From positions 6,330 through 22,254 of the forward strand of contig PACG01000106.1 of NCBI GenBank assembly GCA_002699335.1: a stretch of 15,925 nucleotides of DNA, written 5' to 3'. The notes beneath the pieces are model-generated. The model was not told the DNA's origin. It worked only from the letters and a program-made list of their open reading frames with translations, and did no database searches. Source of the stretch: Candidatus Poribacteria bacterium (GTDB lineage: Bacteria; Poribacteria; WGA-4E; UBA9662). A program made the translations under genes and the position numbers. Below are positions 1 through 7,137 of the stretch, piece after piece. The stretch's first letter is position 1, and every line of letters begins with the position of its first letter.

Positions 1-1647
1 GCAAGCGACGAACAATCAGATGTAGCCAAAGTACTGTTATCGGTTGATAGTGGCAAGGCCAGCGAAGGCACAACCCTAGCTCTAAAAGGCTTGACCTCCG
101 GCCAACACCAGGCCAAAGCTGAAGTAACAAACGGGGCCGGTTTAACGACGACTTACACCTGGACTTTTAGTGTCGACGTAGATACAACCGCTCCTATTAT
201 TTCTAATCCGCAACCATCTCCACAGTCGATTGTCGGAGACCTAGGCGGAAAAGATGTCGTCATATCAGCCAATGTAACCGACGAGAAATCCAAAGTTTCC
301 AAGGTTGCCATTAAGCTCGATGGTAGTGCCAAAAGCGCCAAAATATCTGATGGCCTGGCCTTTGTTAAAGTTTCAGGGCTTAAGACTGGACGACATACGG
401 CTGAAATCCGAGCTACAAGTGCGGGTGGTACTTCACTCCTCGAGTGGACGTTTGAGGTCGATGGAACTCCACCTGTTATCTCCAGCGTGGCCCCGCAGGG
501 CGTAATTCGGAGCGATTCGGCTAATGTAAATGCAGTCGTTAGTGAAGACCGATCCGAAGTGACGACGGTCACGATTGCGGTCGATGGAGAAGTCACCAAA
601 GCGACATTAAAGGATAGCGCAGTTAGTCTCAACATTTCTGGCTTGGATGATGGAACACACACTGCCACCGTTACAGCGGAGAGTATTGGCGGTAAAAGTT
701 CTCACTCCTGGACGTTTACTGTGGAGCAAGATAATACACCACCCCAAATTACGGTGACCGATCCACAGGGTACCATCAGATTGGAAAAACCAATCATCTC
801 CGTATCGGCAACAGACGATCTGTCTGGTGTGGATTCGATTGAGGTTAGCTTGAAAAACAGTAGCGGTAAAGCCGTATCAGGCCGAACAAAGTCGAGTGGA
901 GGCGGTGATTCGGCCGAATTCAAGCCCAGCAGTGCGTTGAGTGCGGACACATACACAGTGACCGCCAAGGTGTCTGACGAAAACGGAAACGAAAGTCAGG
1001 CTCGCTGGACCTTTACCGTTGAGTTCGATACCGTTCCACCGGTAATTGACATTGTTTCGCCGACAGGTGAGTTACCGGTCAGGGAGACACGTCGACCTGT
1101 CATTTCGGCTAAGTACAATGACGCTATTTCCGGAGTTGATACCAAGTCGGTAAAAATGTCTGTCAATGGTGCATTGATTACCCCGCAATCGGCAACAGCG
1201 GATCAGGTGACATATACACCGAAAGGCGATCTCAGTTTTGGCCGACACACAGTCAAAGTCGAGGTCTCCGATACAGCAATACCAACACCGAATAAAGCGA
1301 CCATCGAATGGACCTTCATTATCGAAAGTCCAGACGATGCCGCAACGGTCGTACTCAATGCGTTGAACTACCCAAATCCGTTTAATGAGAGAACGACTAT
1401 TGCTTTCAGTGCTTCAAGACAGGCGAAAGTAACCATCGAAATCTTCGATGTGTCGATGCGTCTGGTCAGAACGCTGGAGTCGGCAAAGACAGTAGAAACG
1501 GGCGAACAGTACAAGAAAGTTTGGGATGGGAACACAGAAGATGGCCACTCGCTTGCCCGTGGCGTATACTTCTGCCAGGTTACGGTAACCAGCGATCTCG
1601 GAACCGAGTATCGTCTCCTGAAACTGGCACTTACCCGCCCTCGATAA
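1..1647 (+). CDS. Secreted multi-Ig-like repeat protein with YPNPF-type C-terminal sorting-like domain (5' end missing)
   Basis: The frame is open from the first base, so the gene begins outside the window; 548 codons are visible and no start is assigned. The fragment is a chain of Ig-like beta-sandwich modules of about 88-101 residues. Each ends in W-T-F (visible codons 54-56, 149-151, 237-239, 336-338, 437-439) and the next opens with a T/V-x-P-P-x-I-like strand. The last ~95 residues start at LNYPNPFN and continue with I-x-I-F-D, a W-D-G-N turn and a final A-R-G-V-Y-F strand. That is the FlgD-Ig / type-A C-terminal sorting-like fold seen on exported proteins of Bacteroidetes-like and Poribacteria-like bacteria. 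It is probably a cell-surface or secreted adhesive or structural protein. A PorV-family gene follows after 67 bases. Whether the C-terminal domain is truly a secretion signal is inference. Confidence 0.85.
   Translation, partial: ASDEQSDVAKVLLSVDSGKASEGTTLALKGLTSGQHQAKAEVTNGAGLTTTYTWTFSVDVDTTAPIISNPQPSPQSIVGDLGGKDVVISANVTDEKSKVSKVAIKLDGSAKSAKISDGLAFVKVSGLKTGRHTAEIRATSAGGTSLLEWTFEVDGTPPVISSVAPQGVIRSDSANVNAVVSEDRSEVTTVTIAVDGEVTKATLKDSAVSLNISGLDDGTHTATVTAESIGGKSSHSWTFTVEQDNTPPQITVTDPQGTIRLEKPIISVSATDDLSGVDSIEVSLKNSSGKAVSGRTKSSGGGDSAEFKPSSALSADTYTVTAKVSDENGNESQARWTFTVEFDTVPPVIDIVSPTGELPVRETRRPVISAKYNDAISGVDTKSVKMSVNGALITPQSATADQVTYTPKGDLSFGRHTVKVEVSDTAIPTPNKATIEWTFIIESPDDAATVVLNALNYPNPFNERTTIAFSASRQAKVTIEIFDVSMRLVRTLESAKTVETGEQYKKVWDGNTEDGHSLARGVYFCQVTVTSDLGTEYRLLKLALTRPR
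163..1320 (+). repeat. Coding tandem Ig-like modules ending in W-T-F
   Basis: Four full modules, plus the end of a fifth upstream, repeat inside the first gene with spacings of about 95, 88, 99 and 101 codons between successive W-T-F motifs. The first three visible module ends carry a G-G or G-A-G turn before W-T-F. The last two instead carry V-S-D, suggesting two subtypes. Repetition is at protein level; the DNA copies have diverged and are not near-identical. Confidence 0.7.
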
Positions 1648-1714
1648 TATTAGGTGCATGATGAGTGAAGTGTGGCGGGGGTTGCACTTTTCTCACATCG
1701 TACAGGAGAATTAG

Positions 1715-2623
1715 ATGTTTCAAAAAACAGTTCCATACACAATAGTTTGGTTTTTACTTTTCGTCACCTCTGTATGCTTGGCGGATGTGGATTCCGCTCC
1801 ATATCTTCGGTTTGGTGCTGGTGCACGGTCTGTGGGGATGGCAGGCGCATCTACGGCCGTCGCAGATGGTGCAAGTTCGGCGGTGTTGAATCCGGCCGGA
1901 TTGACGAACGTGGATGGTCTCGCCTTTACGCTAGCAACACAGAGATTGTCCTTTGACCGCAATCATAGTTTTGTGGGAGTGGCCAAAAACTTGACCCCAC
2001 AAAGTACAATCGGCTTGGCGATAACCAGTTTTGAAGTCGCTGGGATTAAAGAGGTTACAAACGCAGGGGAGGAAAAAGGAACCTTCCCCTACGGTTCAGG
2101 TGCGTATACACTCTCTTACGGTCACGCGCTGGAACAGGTGAATCTAGGTGTCTCCTTACGGGTGATCTCGGATAAGTTTGGTCTCGATAGCGATAGCCGA
2201 CAGACAGGACTTGGTGGATTGGATCTGGGTGTTTTAGGGAAACTGTATTCCAATACGGTCTTCTATGGTGCGACTCTCAAAAACTTAGGTGGCTCTACGG
2301 CATCAGCCTTAGACCTGGGAGTTGCTTTCCGTTATGGTGGGAAAAATGCGGTCACGGTTGCATTGGACCTAGGAACAGAGTTTGCCAATATTGAAGAGAG
2401 TACAACCGCCGTCAAGCTCGGCCTTGAATATATTTTGGCCAATATGTTTGCCATTCGTGGTGGCACACAAAGAAGCGCCAACCGAACCAGTTTATACGTT
2501 GGATTTGGTGTTAATGTCGCAAATTTCGATGTTAACTATGCGATCAAACCAGTTGATAGCACAGACTTTGATGTCGTTGGTGATGCTAATACCCACTATG
2601 TCTCCTTGTCCTACAGCTACTAG
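1715..2623 (+). CDS. PorV/PorQ-family (UPF0164-like) outer-membrane beta-barrel protein
   Basis: 302 residues. A signal peptide (about residues 1-23, ending C-L-A) precedes the family signature: Y-L-R-F-G-A-G-A-R-S-V-G-M-A-G at 30-44, then A-D-G-A-S-S-A at 50-56 and N-P-A-G-L at 59-63. The rest is alternating beta strands, and the protein ends in S-Y-S-Y, an aromatic terminus typical of outer-membrane barrels. A clear AGGAGA site at 1704-1709 lies 5 bases before the ATG. In type IX secretion PorV binds proteins bearing C-terminal sorting domains and delivers them to the attachment complex. Family members outside Bacteroidetes are mostly uncharacterised. The gene lies between the multi-Ig protein and a LysM protein, so all three are probably co-transcribed. 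It ends in three consecutive in-frame stops (TAG TAA TAA). Confidence 0.85.
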   Translation: MFQKTVPYTIVWFLLFVTSVCLADVDSAPYLRFGAGARSVGMAGASTAVADGASSAVLNPAGLTNVDGLAFTLATQRLSFDRNHSFVGVAKNLTPQSTIGLAITSFEVAGIKEVTNAGEEKGTFPYGSGAYTLSYGHALEQVNLGVSLRVISDKFGLDSDSRQTGLGGLDLGVLGKLYSNTVFYGATLKNLGGSTASALDLGVAFRYGGKNAVTVALDLGTEFANIEESTTAVKLGLEYILANMFAIRGGTQRSANRTSLYVGFGVNVANFDVNYAIKPVDSTDFDVVGDANTHYVSLSYSY

Positions 2624-2654
2624 TAATAAGAACCTTGTTTAAGGAGTATTCCTA

Positions 2655-3716
2655 ATGAACATGAAAAAATTTCACTCTCGACCTCGATTGAGAGGCCTCA
2701 GTGTCATTTTTTGTCTGCTGTTGATTGTTGCACCGGTGATAACCGCTTTTTCGGCAACAATTTCACCTAAATCTCAAAATGGGAACACGAAGCTAATCAC
2801 CATTCAAAAAGGTGATACCTTATGGGATTTAGCGCAGGAATACCTAACTGATCCTGCTCTATGGAAAGAGTTTAGAAGACACAATGATTTTACTGACCCT
2901 CACCTGATTTATCCAGGAGAAGAGTTGCGGATTCCAACCAGCTTCAACATGCCTGCTCAGGCGATCGTGAAAGCGGTCGAAGAAAAGGGCCTCCTATCCA
3001 AAGAAGAAATTGATCAGATTAAGGCACAATTGGCAAAAGCAGAGGATGAGCGCACGGGCCAAGGGCAGCAAATTTCTGATTTGGAAGCCCAAATCCGTCA
3101 ACTGAAAGCACAGAGTCAGGCCTTTAAAAAAGAATTGGCCGATGCGGTCGAAGAATTAGATGCTATTGGTGGGTTAAGTAAAAGTCTGGATGAACTGAAA
3201 TCAGATATAAAAAACGTCGCGGGTGGAATACTGGATGATGCCGGCGAAGAGATCGAAGAAGTTACAGAGGCCGTCGCGACTCTTGAGGGTAAGCTAAGTG
3301 ATTCCCACAAGTCGGTAAGTAAATTAGTTGCTGGGAACGAATCGTTACTCGAAAAACTCAAATCGACAGAGGATCGTATTACCTCATTGACTGAAAAAGT
3401 TCAAGGTTTAGAAGGGCAAAGAGATGCAGTGGTTACGATTAGCGATAGCACTGAAGAAGACGAAACGCTGGAACAGTTGGTCAGTAGCCGTGACGATGGA
3501 ACAGTATCAGACGAAGAGTTTTTAATCAGTTTATCGGAGAATGGGCTAGATACAGACGAGAAGTTAGAAGAACTTCATCAACAAGGTATCCTGTCTGCAG
3601 AAGAACTAGCACTAAAGAAAGAAGAAGGAAGAAAAAAGAAAACGATTGTCGTAATAACAGCTTTAGCGGGTGGAATTGCATGGTTCGCAGTCAATGCACT
3701 CGGCGGAGCTAACTAG
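2655..3716 (+). CDS. Exported LysM, coiled-coil protein with C-terminal hydrophobic segment
   Basis: 353 residues; AAGGAGT at 2640-2646 sits 8 bases before the ATG. Residues 1-33 are a basic then hydrophobic export signal. Residues 47-94 are a LysM domain (I-T-I-Q-K-G-D-T-L-W-D-L-A, and ending L-I-Y-P-G-E-E-L-R-I-P), which binds the glycan of peptidoglycan. Residues about 110-260 are highly charged with heptad-like spacing and probably form coiled coils. Residues 330-349 are hydrophobic (I-V-V-I-T-A-L-A-G-G), directly after R-K-K-K. Three short G-x-L/V-S-x-E-E patterns (near 112-118, 282-288 and 311-317) resemble SHOCT-type helical motifs. It probably tethers an envelope structure to the cell wall. 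As the last gene of the operon with the PorV-like protein, it may support that protein's assembly; this is inference. Confidence 0.8.
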   Translation: MNMKKFHSRPRLRGLSVIFCLLLIVAPVITAFSATISPKSQNGNTKLITIQKGDTLWDLAQEYLTDPALWKEFRRHNDFTDPHLIYPGEELRIPTSFNMPAQAIVKAVEEKGLLSKEEIDQIKAQLAKAEDERTGQGQQISDLEAQIRQLKAQSQAFKKELADAVEELDAIGGLSKSLDELKSDIKNVAGGILDDAGEEIEEVTEAVATLEGKLSDSHKSVSKLVAGNESLLEKLKSTEDRITSLTEKVQGLEGQRDAVVTISDSTEEDETLEQLVSSRDDGTVSDEEFLISLSENGLDTDEKLEELHQQGILSAEELALKKEEGRKKKTIVVITALAGGIAWFAVNALGGAN

Positions 3717-3742
3717 CTAGACTGACACTACGAAGTGATAAG

Positions 3743-3782
3743 AAAGCAGGGAGTCGCCATCCGTAGGCCCCCTGCTTTTTTT
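3743..3782 (+). terminator. Intrinsic terminator after the LysM gene
   Basis: A 9-bp perfect stem pairs 3743-3751 (AAAGCAGGG) with 3770-3778 (CCCTGCTTT), with an 18-base loop. The 3' arm runs into seven T residues (3776-3782). It starts 27 bases after the LysM stop codon and ends the first operon. Confidence 0.85.
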
Positions 3783-3793
3783 ATGTGAGCAGA

Positions 3794-3808
3794 TAGTATA
3801 GATATATA
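3794..3808 (+). promoter_or_regulatory. Possible -10 region before the 168-residue gene
   Basis: The run TAGTATAGATATATAG lies immediately before the ATG at 3811 and contains TATAGA and TAGTAT, each 4/6 to the -10 consensus. No convincing -35 element and no Shine-Dalgarno sequence are seen. With the terminator just upstream, a new promoter must serve the next gene. If this is the -10 box, the transcript would be nearly leaderless. Confidence 0.3.
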
Positions 3809-3810
3809 GC

Positions 3811-4317
3811 ATGAAGTTCCAAGATTTCGCAAGCGCAGGCACACTAATCGAGTTGTTTGGTGACCGGACGGAGTGGATTGGTAATGCGATCGTCGGCGGA
3901 TTAGCATGGCTTGGTTCAGAAAAAATTATCTGGGCGGAAGTCCATGAGAAATCAGAAGAGATTGATCCATCCAGCGTCAGGAGACTTCAGCGTTTACTCC
4001 AGATCTCAACTCAAACCGGCCGGGCCACGCTACTATCTGGGCATTTGATTGATCGGTTGGCGCACCAGGTTCAACAGGCCTCTATTGAGAGGAGGGTCGC
4101 CATCCAGTTGTGGGTCAATCAGGTTATGGATCATCCAACACCGATCGTGATCGTTGGACAAAAGGCTAAATTAGGTGCTTATGCAAAGATTTTGGCCGAC
4201 GGAATCGTCACGGACAAATCAGAAGCGATCCAAATGATCCGGGAGCTAATTCAGATGCCGAAAGAGAAATTACAGTTAGAACGTCAACAGCGGATTGTCA
4301 GTTCTGCCCTGAACTAG
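3811..4317 (+). CDS. Conserved-looking hypothetical cytoplasmic protein
   Basis: 168 residues, not recognised. It has no signal peptide or clear membrane segment; residues 22-38 are mildly hydrophobic (I-G-N-A-I-V-G-G-L-A-W-L-G). The pattern suggests a mixed alpha/beta fold: a helix with R-R-L-Q-R-L-L near 57-63, a buried strand P-I-V-I-V-G near 111-116, and then helices to the C-terminus. The P-I-V-I-V-G ... D-K-S-E-A-I segment loosely recalls the end of a STAS-like domain, too weakly to name. It stands alone after a terminator, has no obvious ribosome site, and its last 20 bases overlap the end of the adenylate-kinase-like gene on the other strand. Codon use resembles its neighbours, which supports a real gene. 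Confidence 0.65.
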   Translation: MKFQDFASAGTLIELFGDRTEWIGNAIVGGLAWLGSEKIIWAEVHEKSEEIDPSSVRRLQRLLQISTQTGRATLLSGHLIDRLAHQVQQASIERRVAIQLWVNQVMDHPTPIVIVGQKAKLGAYAKILADGIVTDKSEAIQMIRELIQMPKEKLQLERQQRIVSSALN

Positions 4318-4918
4318 AGAAGTACTGATTCACAACGGGAATGATAATTTGCATAATGTCGGACAGAACTTCGACATGGCTAGCGACCGCATCTACTTTT
4401 TCGACTAATCGTTCCGAATAGTGTTCCAAAACGGGTCGCGTATCAGTGCGATAAATTTCCCATCTTCGACGAATAATATCATCTTTTGCATCATCAACGC
4501 GGTTTTCTTTGAGTGCTCGTTGCCGAATCCGTTGAATCATTGCATCCTCGTCTTTACTTATAAGATGAATGATCTTTAAGACCTGGATGTGTGTGTCAAT
4601 TCGTTGGGCCTGATTCAGATTTCGTGGAATGCCGTCGAGAATTAGTAGGTCCTTTTGCGGTTTATAAAGGCCTAGAACGGTTCGGGCATGGATGTTCTGT
4701 TGCCAAAATTGGACGGTAATATCGTCGGGCACAAGCTCACCTCTAGACGAATGCTCATAGAAAACCCGGCCGAGTTCTGAATCGACATCAAGCATCCGGA
4801 ATATATCACCACACGAAAGGTGAAAAAGCCCAGGAATAGAACCGAGAATGTTTCCTTGTGTTCCTTTACCAACTCCCGGAGCACCAAATAGAAGTACAGT
4901 TGGATAGCGATTAGCCAT
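4298..4918 (-). CDS. Adenylate kinase-like nucleoside monophosphate kinase (short type)
   Basis: 206 residues from the ATG at 4918; a TTG four codons upstream is a poorer start because the P-loop already lies at the usual distance. Motifs of the adenylate kinase family occur in order: P-loop G-A-P-G-V-G-K-G-T at 12-20, H-L-S-C-G-D at 33-38 (usually S-T-G-D), G-E-L-V-P-D-D at 60-66, L-D-G-I-P-R at 94-99 (usually D-G-F-P-R), and R-V-D-D at 140-143 with the following R-x-x-x-Y helix. The long LID insert and zinc cysteines are missing. It should transfer phosphate from ATP to a nucleoside monophosphate, balancing AMP/ADP/ATP or UMP/CMP pools. The changed S-C-G-D and D-G-I-P-R positions and its place away from ribosomal genes leave open that it is not the housekeeping Adk. 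Its 3' end overlaps the opposing unknown gene by 20 bases. Confidence 0.8.
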   Translation of the reverse strand: MANRYPTVLLFGAPGVGKGTQGNILGSIPGLFHLSCGDIFRMLDVDSELGRVFYEHSSRGELVPDDITVQFWQQNIHARTVLGLYKPQKDLLILDGIPRNLNQAQRIDTHIQVLKIIHLISKDEDAMIQRIRQRALKENRVDDAKDDIIRRRWEIYRTDTRPVLEHYSERLVEKVDAVASHVEVLSDIMQIIIPVVNQYFSSSGQN

Positions 4919-4938
4919 CAAGTTGTCCAAAAAGCCAT
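4918..4938 (-). CDS. Six-codon upstream ORF coupled to the adenylate-kinase-like gene
   Basis: On the minus strand ATG at 4938 opens a tiny frame (M-A-F-W-T-T) whose TGA shares its last base with the kinase ATG (TGATG). Its ATG is only a few bases downstream of the likely transcription start. It could act as a coupled leader that improves initiation at the kinase ATG, which has no good ribosome site. It may also be chance. Confidence 0.3.
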   Translation of the reverse strand: MAFWTT

Positions 4939-4947
4939 AATCCGCTA

Positions 4948-4974
4948 ATTATACCTGATACCAAGGGGTCTAAA
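4948..4974 (-). promoter_or_regulatory. Promoter for the adenylate-kinase-like gene
   Basis: A perfect -10 hexamer TATAAT reads on the minus strand from 4953 to 4948. TTTAGA (4974 to 4969; 4/6 to TTGACA) lies 15 bases upstream. The predicted start point is near 4941, about 23 bases before the kinase ATG. It lies in the 73-base divergent spacer shared with glycerate kinase, for which I see no equally good promoter. Confidence 0.5.
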
Positions 4975-4991
4975 ACTAGGATAAATCGAAG

Positions 4992-6134
4992 GTGAAAGTC
5001 GTAATTGCCCCAGATTCTTTCAAAGGGTCAGCGACAGCTGTGGAGGTTGCAGAAGCCTTGGCGATTGGATTTCAACAAGTCTTTCCTGGGGCTCGAATCG
5101 AGATCGTTCCGATGGCTGACGGTGGAGAGGGTACTGTTGAAGCACTTGTATCTGCGACCGGAGGCAAGACGCGATCAGCATATGTGCAAAATCCGCTTGG
5201 CGACGAAATCTCTGCTGAGTATGGGATTCTAGGGGATGGTGTTACAGCCGTAATCGAGATGTCGGCCGCCTCTGGCCTGACGCTGGTGGCGGAAGAACTG
5301 CGAAACCCGATGGTGGCGACGACTTACGGCACAGGTCAGTTAATTCAATCAGCGCTGGACCACGGCTGTCGGCGGCTTCTAATTGGCCTCGGTGGTAGTG
5401 CCACCAACGATGGTGGTGCTGGAGTCGCAATGGCACTTGGCGCTAGCCTCAAGACATCAGACGGTAAGTCAATTGAAACAGGTGGGCAAGGGCTCGCAGA
5501 TCTGGCTGAAATCGACATCACCGAAATAGATCCACGTATGAACGAAACCGAAGTAGTCGTGGCTTGCGATGTCGATAATCCACTGACGGGGCCGCATGGT
5601 GCAGCACATGTCTACGGTCCACAGAAAGGAGCAACGCCAGAGATAGTTCAGATTTTAGACCAAAATCTAGAACACTATGCATCCGTGATCGAACGATATC
5701 TAGGTAAAGTTGTTACCGAAATCCCGGGGGCTGGAGCGGCCGGTGGTCTAGGTGCAGGTCTAATTGCATTTACTGAGGCAGAGTTGAAGCCAGGAATTGA
5801 CATCGTTACCGAAACAGTTGAACTGGTACAGCGCATCAAAGAAGTAGATCTTGTCATTACAGGTGAAGGAAGATTAGACGCACAGACAATTTATGGTAAA
5901 ACACCTGTTGGAGTTGCTAAAATTGCCCGGCAGTTTGGTGTACCTGTGATTGCTATCGCCGGCGGAATCGAGGGAAATCCGAGTGAACTTTATCAGGCCG
6001 GTATTACAGCAATGGTCGATATTATCCCACGCCCAATGCAATTGGATCAAGCCATACAGGAGGTCGTTCCTTTAATCAGTCAAGCCGGTGAACGGATTGC
6101 ACGCCTCATCTCCATTGGGATCGGGTTATCCTGA
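4992..6134 (+). CDS. glxK: Glycerate kinase, GlxK/GarK family
   Basis: 380 residues, the usual length for class I glycerate kinases. It phosphorylates D-glycerate with ATP (2-phosphoglycerate in characterised bacterial members), feeding glycolate/glyoxylate carbon into glycolysis. Family motifs are all present: I-A-P-D-S-F-K-G-S at 5-13, M-A-D-G-G-E-G-T at 41-48, I-G-L-G-G-S-A-T-N-D-G-G-A-G at 131-144, A-C-D-V-D-N-P-L-T-G at 191-200, Y-G-P-Q-K-G-A at 208-214, G-A-G-A-A-G-G-L-G at 246-254, and I-T-G-E-G-R-L-D at 289-296 followed by G-K-T-P. The start is GTG, chosen because the conserved K-V-V-I-A-P strand begins at residue 2; the ribosome site is weak. It heads a run of eight + strand genes and is followed after 22 bases by a PorV-like gene, an unusual partner. 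Confidence 0.93.
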   Translation: MKVVIAPDSFKGSATAVEVAEALAIGFQQVFPGARIEIVPMADGGEGTVEALVSATGGKTRSAYVQNPLGDEISAEYGILGDGVTAVIEMSAASGLTLVAEELRNPMVATTYGTGQLIQSALDHGCRRLLIGLGGSATNDGGAGVAMALGASLKTSDGKSIETGGQGLADLAEIDITEIDPRMNETEVVVACDVDNPLTGPHGAAHVYGPQKGATPEIVQILDQNLEHYASVIERYLGKVVTEIPGAGAAGGLGAGLIAFTEAELKPGIDIVTETVELVQRIKEVDLVITGEGRLDAQTIYGKTPVGVAKIARQFGVPVIAIAGGIEGNPSELYQAGITAMVDIIPRPMQLDQAIQEVVPLISQAGERIARLISIGIGLS

Positions 6135-6156
6135 AAACGAGAAGGCTAAAATTGTA

Positions 6157-7119
6157 ATGTTGGAAGTTCGTCTTTTTCCTCTCTTAACTCTATTTGGATT
6201 GATTCTCCTTTTGATGTTGCCAGTCATACCAGGACAAGCGGCATTTGTAGATATCGGTACTGGTGCTCGCCCAATGGGGTTAGGAGGAGCATTTACGGCT
6301 TTGGCAGACGACGCCAGTGCCCTATATTATAATAGCGCAGGTATCGCGTTCTCAGAGGCCAGACAACTCCATGGAACACGGGTTTCACACTTAGGTGGAT
6401 TGGCAAGCCATGACTTTATTGCCGGTATTCTCCCGGTTGGTAAGATCGGGGCATTTGGAATCAGTACTAACATACTTAGCGAAAGTGAGGAGATTTATCA
6501 GGAGCAGGCGATCAAACTCTCGTACGCTGCATCCTTCAAGGGAAAGTTTTCTGCTGGCATTAGTGTCTCGACACTACGAACTGCCTATAATCAAGAATCC
6601 AAATCTATCACTGATAATCCCTATTTCACCACGTACCAGACCTCGGCGCTTTCGGCTGATCTAGGGGTATTGATTCTGCCACTTTCTGGGCTCCGGGTTG
6701 GAATGGTGGTCGAAAATTTAATACCAACTAATATCAGTGTATCGGAGAGCAACGAGGACAACGTCCCCGTCAACTTTCGATTCGGAGTTGCTTATGATCT
6801 GGATGCTGTAACAGATACAATACAACAAGAGTCATTACAACAGATCCTCAAAACAGCGCGAGGTTCGGCAGAAATCGGAAGACGAAATGGGCAAACGGCA
6901 ATTAAAGGAGGGATTGAAGTTTGGGTTAATCCGACCATTGGCCTCCGCACAGGCTATGCTTTGCACAATAACCAAACCGGCGTGATTTCGCTGGGTGGGA
7001 GTCTACGTTTGAAGCTATCGTCAACCAGGCTACAACTCGACTATGCCTATCGTCTGTTTGCAGTTGAATTGACAGAAAGTAGTAATTCACAACTCTTCTC
7101 TTTAGGAGTTGCATTTTAG
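6157..7119 (+). CDS. Second PorV/PorQ-family outer-membrane protein
   Basis: 320 residues. The frame extends upstream into glycerate kinase, but ATG 6157 is preferred: it is followed at once by a signal peptide (M-L-E-V-R then a Leu/Ile-rich core, ending P-G-Q-A near residue 28) and GAGAAGG lies about 11 bases upstream. The family signature follows: F-V-D-I-G-T-G-A-R-P-M-G-L-G-G-A at 30-45, A-D-D-A-S-A-L-Y-Y-N-S-A-G at 50-62. Beta-strand pattern continues to a terminal G-V-A-F, again an aromatic outer-membrane terminus. It shares the family fold with the gene at 1715-2623, but beyond the signature the two differ clearly and are not a recent duplication. The next gene, 18 bases on, encodes a secreted Fn3 protein with a YPNPF C-terminal domain, a possible cargo. 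Confidence 0.85.
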   Translation: MLEVRLFPLLTLFGLILLLMLPVIPGQAAFVDIGTGARPMGLGGAFTALADDASALYYNSAGIAFSEARQLHGTRVSHLGGLASHDFIAGILPVGKIGAFGISTNILSESEEIYQEQAIKLSYAASFKGKFSAGISVSTLRTAYNQESKSITDNPYFTTYQTSALSADLGVLILPLSGLRVGMVVENLIPTNISVSESNEDNVPVNFRFGVAYDLDAVTDTIQQESLQQILKTARGSAEIGRRNGQTAIKGGIEVWVNPTIGLRTGYALHNNQTGVISLGGSLRLKLSSTRLQLDYAYRLFAVELTESSNSQLFSLGVAF

Positions 7120-7137
7120 CCAGGGACAATCATCTAC

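Noticed and set aside
153..668. 171-codon open frame antisense to the multi-Ig gene
   Set aside because: It mirrors the coding frame of the repeats, and its translation is low-complexity Ser/Thr-rich with no recognisable motif.
1648..1714. Weak inverted repeat (AAGTG/CACTT) between the multi-Ig and PorV-like genes as terminator
   Set aside because: Five pairs and no proper T run; more likely the two genes share a transcript.
4919..4930. TTG start at 4930 for the adenylate-kinase-like gene
   Set aside because: ATG 4918 gives the normal distance to the P-loop and shares the TGATG overlap; TTG adds only four residues.
6088..6156. In-frame extension of the second PorV-like gene upstream to 6088
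   Set aside because: It lies mostly inside glycerate kinase and would put 23 polar residues before a signal peptide that starts cleanly at ATG 6157.
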